The position numbers and the translations under genes were made by a program. From NCBI GenBank assembly GCA_963717125.1, contig CAVQVG010000006.1:62001-126000 (forward strand): 64,000 nt of DNA, given 5' to 3'. The DNA comes from RYN-230 sp963717125 (GTDB lineage: Bacteria; Actinomycetota; Actinomycetes; Streptosporangiales; Streptosporangiaceae). Of this stretch, positions 53,634 through 61,277 are shown piece by piece (position 1 is the first letter of the stretch; every line of letters starts with the position of its first letter). Under the pieces are notes generated by a model. It was not told the DNA's origin. It did no database searches and saw nothing but the letters and a program-made list of their open reading frames with translations.

Positions 53634-53940
53634 GCTGCTTCTCCTCTTCCAAAGCCGATGGCCGTCTCGGTGCGGCGGTTCACTGAGCTGACACACCGCG
53701 CGCGGAGAACGTGACCGGCGACGTGCTGGCGTTAGGGAAGCAGGGTCTGCTGGCGGGGGACGGCGCGCGGTCAGCGGCCGGGCAGCCGCGCCGCTCAACC
53801 GGCGGTTAATCGGCGGGAACCGGCAATCAACCGGGACGCTGACGGCGACCGGGAGGGTGTAGGCACCGGAAATGTCCCTCAGCGCAGCGGGATGCAGGGC
53901 GGGACCCGATCCCGCGGACCACGCTCGGAGGTAAGCAACG
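53634..53940. promoter_or_regulatory. Divergent intergenic region, epimerase / haloperoxidase
   Basis: 307 bp without a gene. It contains AACCGGCGGTT (53797-53807), an inverted repeat with a one-base centre, and two further AACCGG copies within 40 bp, which could be a cluster of regulator sites. GGAGG for the haloperoxidase lies at 53930-53934. No clear -35/-10 pair was found. Confidence 0.4.
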
Positions 53941-55590
53941 ATGGTGCCGGACCAAGCGGTGGACATGCAGCCCAGTGGAGGACCGGCGGACGACCCGGTG
54001 CCCGCGCCGGCGGCAGGCGCCTCGCGGACGCTGAACGAGGAACTGAGGCCGGCCACCAGCCACCGGGTGTTACGGTCGCTGGCGCTGCGCACCCGGACCG
54101 CGGGCAGTGACGCGTTCGCCGCCGCCCCGGCCCAGATCGACAACGGGGACGAGGCGCGGTACCGCGACAAGTCCGGCACCTACACGAAGGGTGTCCGGCA
54201 GGCCGGCATCGGCCTGGTCGACCCCGGCGCGTACGCGTCGTTCAAGGCCGCGCTCAGCAGCGGTGATCCGGCCGACTTCGAGAAGATCATCGTGGGCGGG
54301 CCCCGCACCCTCAACGGGCCGCAGGCCGGGCTGGCGTTCTGCCTGGACGGCCTGGACGGCAGCCAGTACGCGGTGCCGCCGGCGCCCGCGCTGGCCAGCG
54401 AGGCCTACGCGACCGAACTCATCGAGCTGTACTGGGCGTCGCTGCTGCGCGACGTGCCGTTCGGCCAGTATGACCAGAGCAGCGTGGCCACCCGGGCGGC
54501 CGCCGAGCTGTCCTCGCTGCCGGAGTATGCCGGCCCCCGGGACCGCGCCGGTCAGGTCACCCCGCATCTGCTGCTCCGCGGCGGTTTCGCGGGCGAGGTG
54601 ACCGGGCCGTATGTGTCCCAGTTCCTGCTGCTGCCGACCGCGCTGGGATCGCTGCCGATCACCCAGCAGTACGTCACCAACCAGGCGGGCATCGACTTCA
54701 TGACCGAGCCGGCCGAATTCCTGGACGTGCAGAACGGCAAGCCCACCGGGAAGGCGCTGACCCCGGCCGGGGCGCGCTACCTGCACGACGGCCGGGGCCT
54801 GGCCGCCTTCACCCATGACGACATCCTGTTCCAGGCCTACTTCATGGCCTACCTGGTGCTGGAGACGATCAACGACCAGCTGCCGCCGCCGCTGAACATG
54901 GGCAATCCCTACGCCGGGTCCACGACCCAGAACGGCTTCGGTACGTTCGGCCCGCCGGACTTCGCGTCCACGCTGGCCGCGGTGGCGGGCGAGGCGATCC
55001 GCGAGGTCTGGTACCAGAAGTGGTGGGCGCACCTGCGGCACCGGCCGGAGTCCGGCGGCGCCATCGTGCACCTGCAGAAGACCGGCCAGGGCGGCAGCAT
55101 CGAAGGTCACGTCAGCGAGACCGTGCTCCACTCCCAGGCCGTGCAGGCCAGTTCCGCCGCGCACAACAGCCATTTCTTGCCCCAGGCCTTCCCCGAAGGC
55201 TCGCCGACCCATCCGGCCTACCCGACCGGGCACGGCACGGTGGCCGGCGCCTGCATCACGGTGCTGAAGTTCTTCTTCGACGGGAATTTCCCCATCACCA
55301 GACCGCGAGTGCCGTCGGCCGACGGGACCGCGCTCGAGATGTATCGCCCCCCAGCCGGGGAGCGGCCGCTGACCGTGCACGGCGAGCTGCACAAGCTGGC
55401 CCACAACATCAGCTTCGGCCACGGCATCCACGCCGGGATCCACTGGCGCAGCGATACCGACGAGTCGATCCGGCTCGGCGAGGCGATCGCGCTGAGTTAT
55501 CTGCGGGATCGCGCGCACGCCTACAACGAGCACTTCAGCGTGTCGATCACCAAGCTGGACGGCACGGTCACGACGATCAGCAACCCCTAA
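53941..55590 (+). CDS. Vanadium-dependent haloperoxidase-family protein
   Basis: 549 residues, ATG at 53941, ribosome site GGAGG 6 nt upstream. The C-terminal half carries the PAP2/VHPO motifs: KWWAHLRHRPESGG (Lys and Arg), HPAYPTGHGTVAGACITVLK (Thr in place of the Ser of PSGH) and FGHGIHAGIHWRSDTDESIR with the catalytic-type His. The Arg that normally precedes this His (G-R-x-x-x-G-x-H) appears to be His here. Long N-terminal half as in algal- and cyanobacterial-type bromoperoxidases. No signal peptide. It may halogenate or oxidise with peroxide, or be a phosphatase-like relative; activity needs testing. Confidence 0.8.
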   Translation: MVPDQAVDMQPSGGPADDPVPAPAAGASRTLNEELRPATSHRVLRSLALRTRTAGSDAFAAAPAQIDNGDEARYRDKSGTYTKGVRQAGIGLVDPGAYASFKAALSSGDPADFEKIIVGGPRTLNGPQAGLAFCLDGLDGSQYAVPPAPALASEAYATELIELYWASLLRDVPFGQYDQSSVATRAAAELSSLPEYAGPRDRAGQVTPHLLLRGGFAGEVTGPYVSQFLLLPTALGSLPITQQYVTNQAGIDFMTEPAEFLDVQNGKPTGKALTPAGARYLHDGRGLAAFTHDDILFQAYFMAYLVLETINDQLPPPLNMGNPYAGSTTQNGFGTFGPPDFASTLAAVAGEAIREVWYQKWWAHLRHRPESGGAIVHLQKTGQGGSIEGHVSETVLHSQAVQASSAAHNSHFLPQAFPEGSPTHPAYPTGHGTVAGACITVLKFFFDGNFPITRPRVPSADGTALEMYRPPAGERPLTVHGELHKLAHNISFGHGIHAGIHWRSDTDESIRLGEAIALSYLRDRAHAYNEHFSVSITKLDGTVTTISNP

Positions 55591-55654
55591 ACCGGCGCGG
55601 CGGCCGGGTGGGGTGCCAGCGGCAGCGTGCTGCTGACCCGCAGCCGCCGCGCTG

Positions 55655-56734
55655 CTAGCCGGCGGGCTGCTGCTGCGGCTCCGGGATGCCTGACCCGCGC
55701 GCGAGAGCGGCCGCCCGGGGCTGGGCCGGGGCCGGCCCGGTGGAGCCGCGGACCACGAGTTCCGGCTCGAACAGCAGCTCCTCGGCGTAGACCGGCACGC
55801 TCTCCATCTGGTTGACCAGCAGCGCGACCGCTGCCTTGCCCATCGACTCGATGGGCTGGCGGACCGTGGTCAGCGGCGGGTCGGTGCAGTTCAGCCAGCC
55901 GGAGTCGTCGTAGCCGACCACTGACACGTCGCCGGGTACGGACAGGCCGGCCCGCCGGACGGCGCGGATCGCCCCCAGGGCCAGCACGTCGCTGCCGCAG
56001 ATCACCCCGGTCACGTCCTGCCTGAGCATGCGGGTGGTCGCGGCCTGGCCACCTTCCAGGGAGAACAGCGCGTGCTCCACCGGGGCGACGCTCAGCCCGG
56101 CCCGCTCGACGTGCTCCTGGAACGCGGCTAGCTTCCGGCGCGATGGCATGTGGTCGCCAGGCCCGACGACCAGGCCGATCCGCTCGTGCCCGAGCGAGGC
56201 CAGGTGCCGGAAGGCCTGGCTCGCGGCGGTCACATCATCGGTTGACACGCCGGGGAAGCCCAGGTTGTCGATGGCCGCGTTGACGAGGACGGCCGGGATG
56301 TGCCGGCTGTGCAGCAACCGGTAGTGGTCGTGCGGGGCCGCCAGCTCCGCGAAGTGCCCGCCGGCGAAGACTACGCCGGACGCGTGCTGGTCGAGCAGCA
56401 TGTCCACGTAGTCGGCCTCGGACAGGCCGCCGGCCGTCCGGGTGCACAACACCGGGGTGAAGCCGCGCTGGGCCAGCGCACCGCCGATGACCTCGGCCAA
56501 GGCGGGGAAGATCGGGTTCTGCAGTTCCGGCAGCACGAGGCCGACGAGCCGGGCCCGATCCCCGCGCAGTTGCGTGGGCCGCTCGTAGCCGAGCACGTCT
56601 AGGGCGGTGAGCACCGCCTCCCGGGTGCTGTCCGACACCCCGGGCCGGCCGTTGAGCACCCGGCTCACGGTGGCCTCGCTGACCCCGACCTTCTGCGCGA
56701 CCTCGGTCAGCCGCCGGGCGGGTGCACGCGTCAT
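55655..56734 (-). CDS. LacI family transcriptional regulator
   Basis: 359 residues from ATG at 56734 (ATG at 56752 is in frame; neither has a strong ribosome site). HTH at the start: LTEVAQKVGVSEATVSRVLN with hinge helix LTALDVLGYERP. Periplasmic-binding-protein-like core: GLVLPELQNPIFPALAEVIG, IGLVVGPGDHMPSRRKLAAF and DVSVVGYDDSGWLNCTDPPL. Binds a small ligand, probably a sugar or related compound. Divergent from the racemase gene; a palindrome between them is a plausible operator. Confidence 0.85.
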   Translation of the reverse strand: MTRAPARRLTEVAQKVGVSEATVSRVLNGRPGVSDSTREAVLTALDVLGYERPTQLRGDRARLVGLVLPELQNPIFPALAEVIGGALAQRGFTPVLCTRTAGGLSEADYVDMLLDQHASGVVFAGGHFAELAAPHDHYRLLHSRHIPAVLVNAAIDNLGFPGVSTDDVTAASQAFRHLASLGHERIGLVVGPGDHMPSRRKLAAFQEHVERAGLSVAPVEHALFSLEGGQAATTRMLRQDVTGVICGSDVLALGAIRAVRRAGLSVPGDVSVVGYDDSGWLNCTDPPLTTVRQPIESMGKAAVALLVNQMESVPVYAEELLFEPELVVRGSTGPAPAQPRAAALARGSGIPEPQQQPAG

Positions 56735-56840
56735 GCGCAAACGATACGACATCGGGGCCGCAAGAGGCTGTGTGACCGGTCAGAGTCTTACGAGAGAGAT
56801 CGCAGATCTTCGTAACAAAGTTGTGTCCTTGCAAGATTTA

Positions 56841-56854
56841 AGCAGGATCCTGCT
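56841..56854. promoter_or_regulatory. 14-bp perfect palindrome, candidate LacI-family operator
   Basis: AGCAGGATCCTGCT, reading the same on both strands, lies in the 285-bp divergent region between the LacI gene and the racemase gene. TATATT at 56873-56878 may be a -10 element for the racemase direction. A second imperfect pair (TTACGA and TCGTAA, about 56786-56813) is nearby. Confidence 0.45.
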
Positions 56855-57019
56855 ATCAGATGTCCATCTCTGTATATTCAGGGCAATCATCACGGTGCGG
56901 CGCGCGCACGATCGCCACGTTCGAGCGCGGGACCAGCGTGCGGTACGTGGCCAACCTGTCTCCGGAGCCGGCCGGGTGGCGGCGGCTGAGGGGGCCGCCT
57001 GCGCGTGCCAGGCTGGCGT

Positions 57020-57751
57020 ATGCACCTCGGTATCCTCGCGCATAGCACCGAGGGGGCCGCGCTGTGCTTCCTCGCGTACTGCCAGGAAGGGTTCCGCCGG
57101 CTGGGCCGGCACGAGCACCCTGACGTCACCCTGGACTACATCGCGTTCGGCTACAGCATGCCGGCCTGGGACGCGGGGGAGCACGCCGCGATCCGCGCCA
57201 CCCTGGCCACCAGCGTGCAGCGGCTCGCCCAGGCCGGCGCGGACTTCTTCGCCTGCCCGGACAACACCGCGCACATCGCGCTCGAACTGCCCGGCCCCGA
57301 CCTCGCGCTGCCCGGCCTGCACATCGCCGAGGTGGTGGCGGCCGAGGCAGCCCGGGCGGGCTGCCAGCGCGTCGGCGTGCTGGGCACCAAGTACCTCATG
57401 ACCAGCCCGGTGTACCCGGAGGCGCTGGCCGCCCGCGGTATCGCCGCCGAGATCCCGGACCCGGCTGACCGGGACATCATCAACCGGGTCATCTTCGATG
57501 AGCTGGTGAGCGGCGTGTTCGCCGACGGCTCCCGCCAGGAGTACGTCCGGATCATGGCCCGGCTCGCCGCCCGGGGCTGCGACGCGGCCGCCCTGGTGTG
57601 CACCGAGATCCCGCTGCTGGTGACACCCGAGGTGGCCCCGCTGCCCACACTGGACTCCACCCGGCTGCTGGCCCGGGCCGCCTACGACGTGGCCGCGGGC
57701 CACGCCGCCGCGCCGACCTGGCGCGGCGGCCCGGTGCGGCCCGCCCGCTAA
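57020..57751 (+). CDS. Aspartate/glutamate racemase family protein
   Basis: 243 residues from ATG at 57020. Two catalytic-type cysteines in pseudo-symmetric positions: FACPDNTAHIALELPG (near residue 78) and ALVCTEIPLLVTPEV (near 195), and the motif GILAHSTEGAALC at the start. PLP-independent racemase fold; may act on Asp, Glu or a related hydantoin or amino acid. Probably under the divergent LacI regulator. The coding sequence ends within the first unit of a 17-bp tandem repeat. Confidence 0.85.
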   Translation: MHLGILAHSTEGAALCFLAYCQEGFRRLGRHEHPDVTLDYIAFGYSMPAWDAGEHAAIRATLATSVQRLAQAGADFFACPDNTAHIALELPGPDLALPGLHIAEVVAAEAARAGCQRVGVLGTKYLMTSPVYPEALAARGIAAEIPDPADRDIINRVIFDELVSGVFADGSRQEYVRIMARLAARGCDAAALVCTEIPLLVTPEVAPLPTLDSTRLLARAAYDVAAGHAAAPTWRGGPVRPAR

Positions 57752-57810
57752 CGCGTCCCGCCCGCTAACGCGTCCCGCCCGCTAACGCGTCCCGCCCGCT
57801 AACGCGTCCC
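57743..57810 (+). repeat. 17-bp tandem repeat, four perfect units
   Basis: GCCCGCTAACGCGTCCC is repeated without a mismatch at 57743, 57760, 57777 and 57794. The stop codon TAA of the racemase gene lies in the first unit, so only copy 1 is partly coding. The unit length is not a multiple of three. Confidence 0.95.
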
Positions 57811-57848
57811 GCCGGGTCGCAGACAGCAGGACGGAGACGATCTCGTGT

Positions 57849-58301
57849 TCACCACGCGCCGGCCACCTGCCTGGTAGTGACGTTCAGCCGGTTCCAGGCG
57901 TTGATCAAAGTGATCTGGAGGATCAGGGCCTCGAGGGCCGGCCCCTCGAAGTGCCTAGCGGCCTCGTCGAAAATCTCATCGGGTACCGGGTCGGCGCGGT
58001 CGCTGAGCCGGGTGACGGCCTCGGTAAGCGCCAGGGCGGCGCGCTCCGCGTCGGTGAAGAACGGGGCGTCCCGCCAGGCCCCGACGGCCCAGATCCGTTC
58101 ATCGCTCTCGCCCGCCTTCCTGAGGTCACGCGCGTGCATGTTGACGCAGACGCTGCAGCCGTTGATCTGGCTGGCCCGCAGCTTGACGAACTCCGCGGTG
58201 GCCGGCGGCAGGCCGCCGTGCCCGGCCGCCTTCGCGAGCGCGTGCAGGGCGTCGAGCGCGCCGGGAACGCTGAGCGCTGGGTTGGCCATCCGTGCCTGCA
58301 T
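57849..58301 (-). CDS. Carboxymuconolactone decarboxylase / AhpD-like protein
   Basis: 150 residues from ATG at 58301, AGGAG 7 nt upstream. The AhpD motif is GCSVCVNMHARDLRKAGESD with CxxC and the following His three residues on; preceding helix AEFVKLRASQIN. Predicted thiol-dependent peroxidase or relative, all helical, oligomeric. Downstream of the tandem repeat and convergent with the racemase gene. Confidence 0.9.
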   Translation of the reverse strand: MQARMANPALSVPGALDALHALAKAAGHGGLPPATAEFVKLRASQINGCSVCVNMHARDLRKAGESDERIWAVGAWRDAPFFTDAERAALALTEAVTRLSDRADPVPDEIFDEAARHFEGPALEALILQITLINAWNRLNVTTRQVAGAW

Positions 58302-58669
58302 GATTGTCTCCTGGTCACATCAGATGGATTTGGGGTCACCTAGACGACACGCCGCAATCAGGGAGTGTGACCGATGGCCGAGCCCGACTGCCCGTTGCCA
58401 TCCGCCGATGGCTGGGAGAGTATCGGCTAGTAGCACCCCGAAAGCGGCCGGTCACGTCTGTCACCCGCAGGCTTCATTGTCAGATACGCCGACGGCTCGG
58501 CCCAGTCGTGGCCAGCAGGCTCCGTGACGCTTTACCGAGGGGAACGGGTTCGCTACGGGGCAGGTCCGGCTGCGCTGGGACCGTCGGTGCGGCAGCCCGG
58601 AAGGGCTGGCCGGCCGTGTGGGCGCCATCACCACGCCCGAGGTCTCAACTACGCAGGAAAGGACCGACG
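58302..58669. other. Intergenic region before secreted protein gene
   Basis: 368 bp between the AhpD-like gene and the first secreted paralogue. I see only very short frames (for example an 18-codon one at 58374) and no convincing promoter boxes. The ribosome site AGGAAAGGA is at 58655-58663. Confidence 0.5.
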
Positions 58670-60343
58670 ATGAAGCGGTGCGCTCTGGCTGTGATCAGCC
58701 TTCTGAGCTTCCTCGTCCTCGCGGCCGCCACCCTCCCGGCCACCGCCGCGACCAGCGCCACCTCACGCATCCAGGCTAGGCAGGCCGGCTATCCGTCCAC
58801 CCACCAGCCGCTCTGCCAGAGCGGCCGCTCGCTGTGCGCCGACCTGGCCAACAATCCTAAGAGCGGGTACGTCGGCCACGACGAGCCGTCGGTCTTGTTC
58901 AAGTCCGGCATCCCCGGGTCGGGCAACAACATGACCTACACCGTCACCTTGCCGAAGGATCCACAGAAGCAGCCGAACAAGACCGGCCGCGGCGGCGCGA
59001 CGTGGAACTTCCAGCTGCGGCCCACGTTCTGGTTCGGCCTCACGTTGTGCGACACCCAGTCCGCGCCGAACTTCACCAAGAAGTGCACGCCGGACACGGA
59101 CCGCAACAACCTGGTGGGTAGCAACCCAGCGGCCCGGAACTACATCGGGAAGCACCCCGGTACCGCGTTCATGGAACTGCAGTTCTACGGCCCCGGATAC
59201 GTGCCGCAGTTCGCCGGGTTCGGCTGCGCCGCGCGCGTGTACTGCGCGGCGATGACCATCGACAGCGCGTTGGAGAACCAGAACACCGGCGCGGTGAACA
59301 CGGCCGCCTGCAACAACTTCATCCTGGGCGGGATCGAGCCGATCAACTGGGCGTACATCACCAAGAGCGGCAAGTCCCAGGCGCCGGCCAACCCGCTGTT
59401 CACCGGGACGGTCACCCACCCCAACTTCAAGGCGGTGAACCCGAACCTGAAGAAGGACCTGCTGATGAGCCCGGGCGACTCGGTCCGGATCCATATGCAG
59501 GACACCCCTGCGGGGTTGCGTATCCAGCTGAATGACCTGAGCACGGGCCAGCGTGGGTCGATGACCGCGTCGGTGGCCAATGGCTTCGGGCATCTCCTGT
59601 TCAAGCCGAACTCCAAGACGTGCCAGGAAGCCCCGTACGCATTCCACCCCGCGTACTCCACCGCGAACCCGCGCGGGAACACCTGGTCGGCACACACCTA
59701 CAACGTGGCCATGTCGGACGAGATCGGCCACTTCGAGAACTGCCTGGCCATCGACGCGACCACCGGCAACTGCACCAAGCCGGGCAGCCAGGACCCGGCC
59801 GTGGACTCGGACGACGTCGGCTGCCTGTCGGCCAGCCAGTCCACCGTGGTGAAGATCGACGGATGCACCGGGTCGGACGAAGATTTCGACGGGCAGTCCT
59901 ACCGCCTGGACTGGCCCGGCACCAACCCGAACGTGGCCAAGGATCAGGCGCTGCACCCGCAGCCGGTGATGTTTACCAGCCCGACCACGCACGGCCAGAA
60001 CTACCAGGCCATGGCCTTCGAGACTGACCTGCCACGGATCGAGGCAGCGGACTCGCAGGCGAATCCGCCGTTCTGTGACCGGATGACCGGCGCCAACTGC
60101 GTGAACCCGCCGATGGGCGCGCAGTTCTACCCGTTCTACTCGACCACGACGGTGAACGGGGTGTGCCGCTGGCAGGAGGGCGGCAAGTTCCTGCCGAACA
60201 CCACCAACGACTTCGGTGGCAGCTCGACGACCGAGTTCGGGGCGCTGCTGAAGACGGTCTTCCCGACCACCGGATTCAAGCCGGAGTTCCTCATCGACAA
60301 CTTCAACAGCGGGGATATGGCGAACGCGTGCCCAGTTAAGTGA
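58670..60343 (+). CDS. Secreted protein of unknown function (paralogue 1)
   Basis: 557 residues from ATG at 58670; the longer upstream frame lacks a signal. A Sec signal peptide is clear (MKRCALAVISLLSFLVLAAA, cut after about ATA). The mature protein begins with a Cys-rich region and a conserved block GYVGHDEPSVLFKSGIPGSG, then CDTQSAPNFTKKCTPDTDRN, KSGKSQAPANPLFTGTVTHP, MSPGDSVRIHMQDTPAGLRI and a C-terminal QFYPFYSTTTVNGVCRWQEG. About sixteen cysteines suggest several disulphides. No enzyme motif is recognised; it is shared block by block with the gene at 61278. Confidence 0.85.
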   Translation: MKRCALAVISLLSFLVLAAATLPATAATSATSRIQARQAGYPSTHQPLCQSGRSLCADLANNPKSGYVGHDEPSVLFKSGIPGSGNNMTYTVTLPKDPQKQPNKTGRGGATWNFQLRPTFWFGLTLCDTQSAPNFTKKCTPDTDRNNLVGSNPAARNYIGKHPGTAFMELQFYGPGYVPQFAGFGCAARVYCAAMTIDSALENQNTGAVNTAACNNFILGGIEPINWAYITKSGKSQAPANPLFTGTVTHPNFKAVNPNLKKDLLMSPGDSVRIHMQDTPAGLRIQLNDLSTGQRGSMTASVANGFGHLLFKPNSKTCQEAPYAFHPAYSTANPRGNTWSAHTYNVAMSDEIGHFENCLAIDATTGNCTKPGSQDPAVDSDDVGCLSASQSTVVKIDGCTGSDEDFDGQSYRLDWPGTNPNVAKDQALHPQPVMFTSPTTHGQNYQAMAFETDLPRIEAADSQANPPFCDRMTGANCVNPPMGAQFYPFYSTTTVNGVCRWQEGGKFLPNTTNDFGGSSTTEFGALLKTVFPTTGFKPEFLIDNFNSGDMANACPVK

Positions 60344-60367
60344 GGACTGTTAAGTGAGGGCTGCGGC

Positions 60368-60423
60368 CCGGCATCCGTAATGCCGGCGGACCGTGGCGGT
60401 CGCTGAGCGCGCCGCCGCGGTCC
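60368..60423. terminator. Double hairpin between convergent genes
   Basis: A 7-bp stem (CCGGCAT / ATGCCGG, 60368-60386) is followed by a 12-bp stem (GGACCGTGGCGG / CCGCCGCGGTCC with one G-T pair, 60388-60423). It lies between the stop of the secreted protein gene and that of the lipoprotein gene, so it probably ends transcription in both directions. A direct repeat GTTAAGTGAGG occurs just before it (60336-60358). Confidence 0.7.
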
Positions 60424-60431
60424 ACCCGCGG

Positions 60432-60998
60432 TTACCGCATTGGCACGCTGCTCGGGTGGGTGGTGGGGACCAGCCGGCCGGTGCCGCCGACCGTGCGGCT
60501 CAGTAGCTGGCCGGGCGGCGACGACCAGGACCACTCCCGGGCCGGCCCGATCCCGGCCACGTTGGGGCAACCCGCGTCCTGGATGCGGACCGTGCTGAAG
60601 CCGTGCCCGGGGGCCGCGAACACGAGCAGCAGCGCGCCGCGCGGGGCGGCCGGGCAGCGCAGCCCGCGGCGCAGTGGCGGCAGCGCGCACAGCGCGGTGG
60701 CCAGGGCGCGGACCCGGGCCGCGTCCGTGGTGGTCAGCGCGCGCGGCAGGATCTCCCGGGGCTGGCTGGCGGTCAGCCTGATCTCGAGCTGGTCCATCTG
60801 GCGGGCGGCCGCGCACAGCGGCACCCCGGCCGACGCCCGCGCGGCGGAGCGCGCGGTGGCCTGGCCCGCCGCGGCCCGGTGGCCGGACCCGGTGGCCACC
60901 GCACTGCCACACGCCGCCAGCCCGAGCAGCGTGCCGATCGCGAGCAGGCCCAGCATGCCCTGGGTCCCGCCGCGCGATGCCCTGCCGTGAATCATCAT
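60432..60998 (-). CDS. Putative lipoprotein
   Basis: 188 residues from the ATG at 60998 (ATG 60995 adjacent; a longer frame to 61085 seems too long for a signal). Lipoprotein signal: GMLGLLAIGTLLGLAACGSA with lipobox LAAC. The mature part is Ala/Arg-rich with four further Cys (LCAAA, ALCALP, LRCPA, AGCPN). Short beta strands such as ALLLVFAAPGHGFS suggest a small folded domain. Family not recognised. It sits between two secreted paralogues, on the opposite strand. Confidence 0.65.
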   Translation of the reverse strand: MMIHGRASRGGTQGMLGLLAIGTLLGLAACGSAVATGSGHRAAAGQATARSAARASAGVPLCAAARQMDQLEIRLTASQPREILPRALTTTDAARVRALATALCALPPLRRGLRCPAAPRGALLLVFAAPGHGFSTVRIQDAGCPNVAGIGPAREWSWSSPPGQLLSRTVGGTGRLVPTTHPSSVPMR

Positions 60999-61277
60999 CG
61001 CAGCTTGGACGGGCCAGGCCGGGCAATGGTTCCCGACCCGGTCCGCTCGGGGCACGGCGTATCCGTATAAATCATTATTTAACATGATTTGCCGATTTAG
61101 CCGTAAACACTAAGAAACGGTTAAGAAATGGCCGGTGGACAGGTGAGCCTCAGTCCCGGGCTATAGACGGGCCCATTCGCCGATGCAATCCTGGCGAATA
61201 GCCTCGGGGGGTTAAATGTGCGCACGAGGCCAGTGAGGCCAGGCTGCCCGGGGCTGCATCCACGAGGAGGTGGGGGC

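Noticed and set aside
57743..57810. Possible CRISPR array
   Set aside because: The 17-bp units are contiguous, with no spacers, and there are no cas genes.
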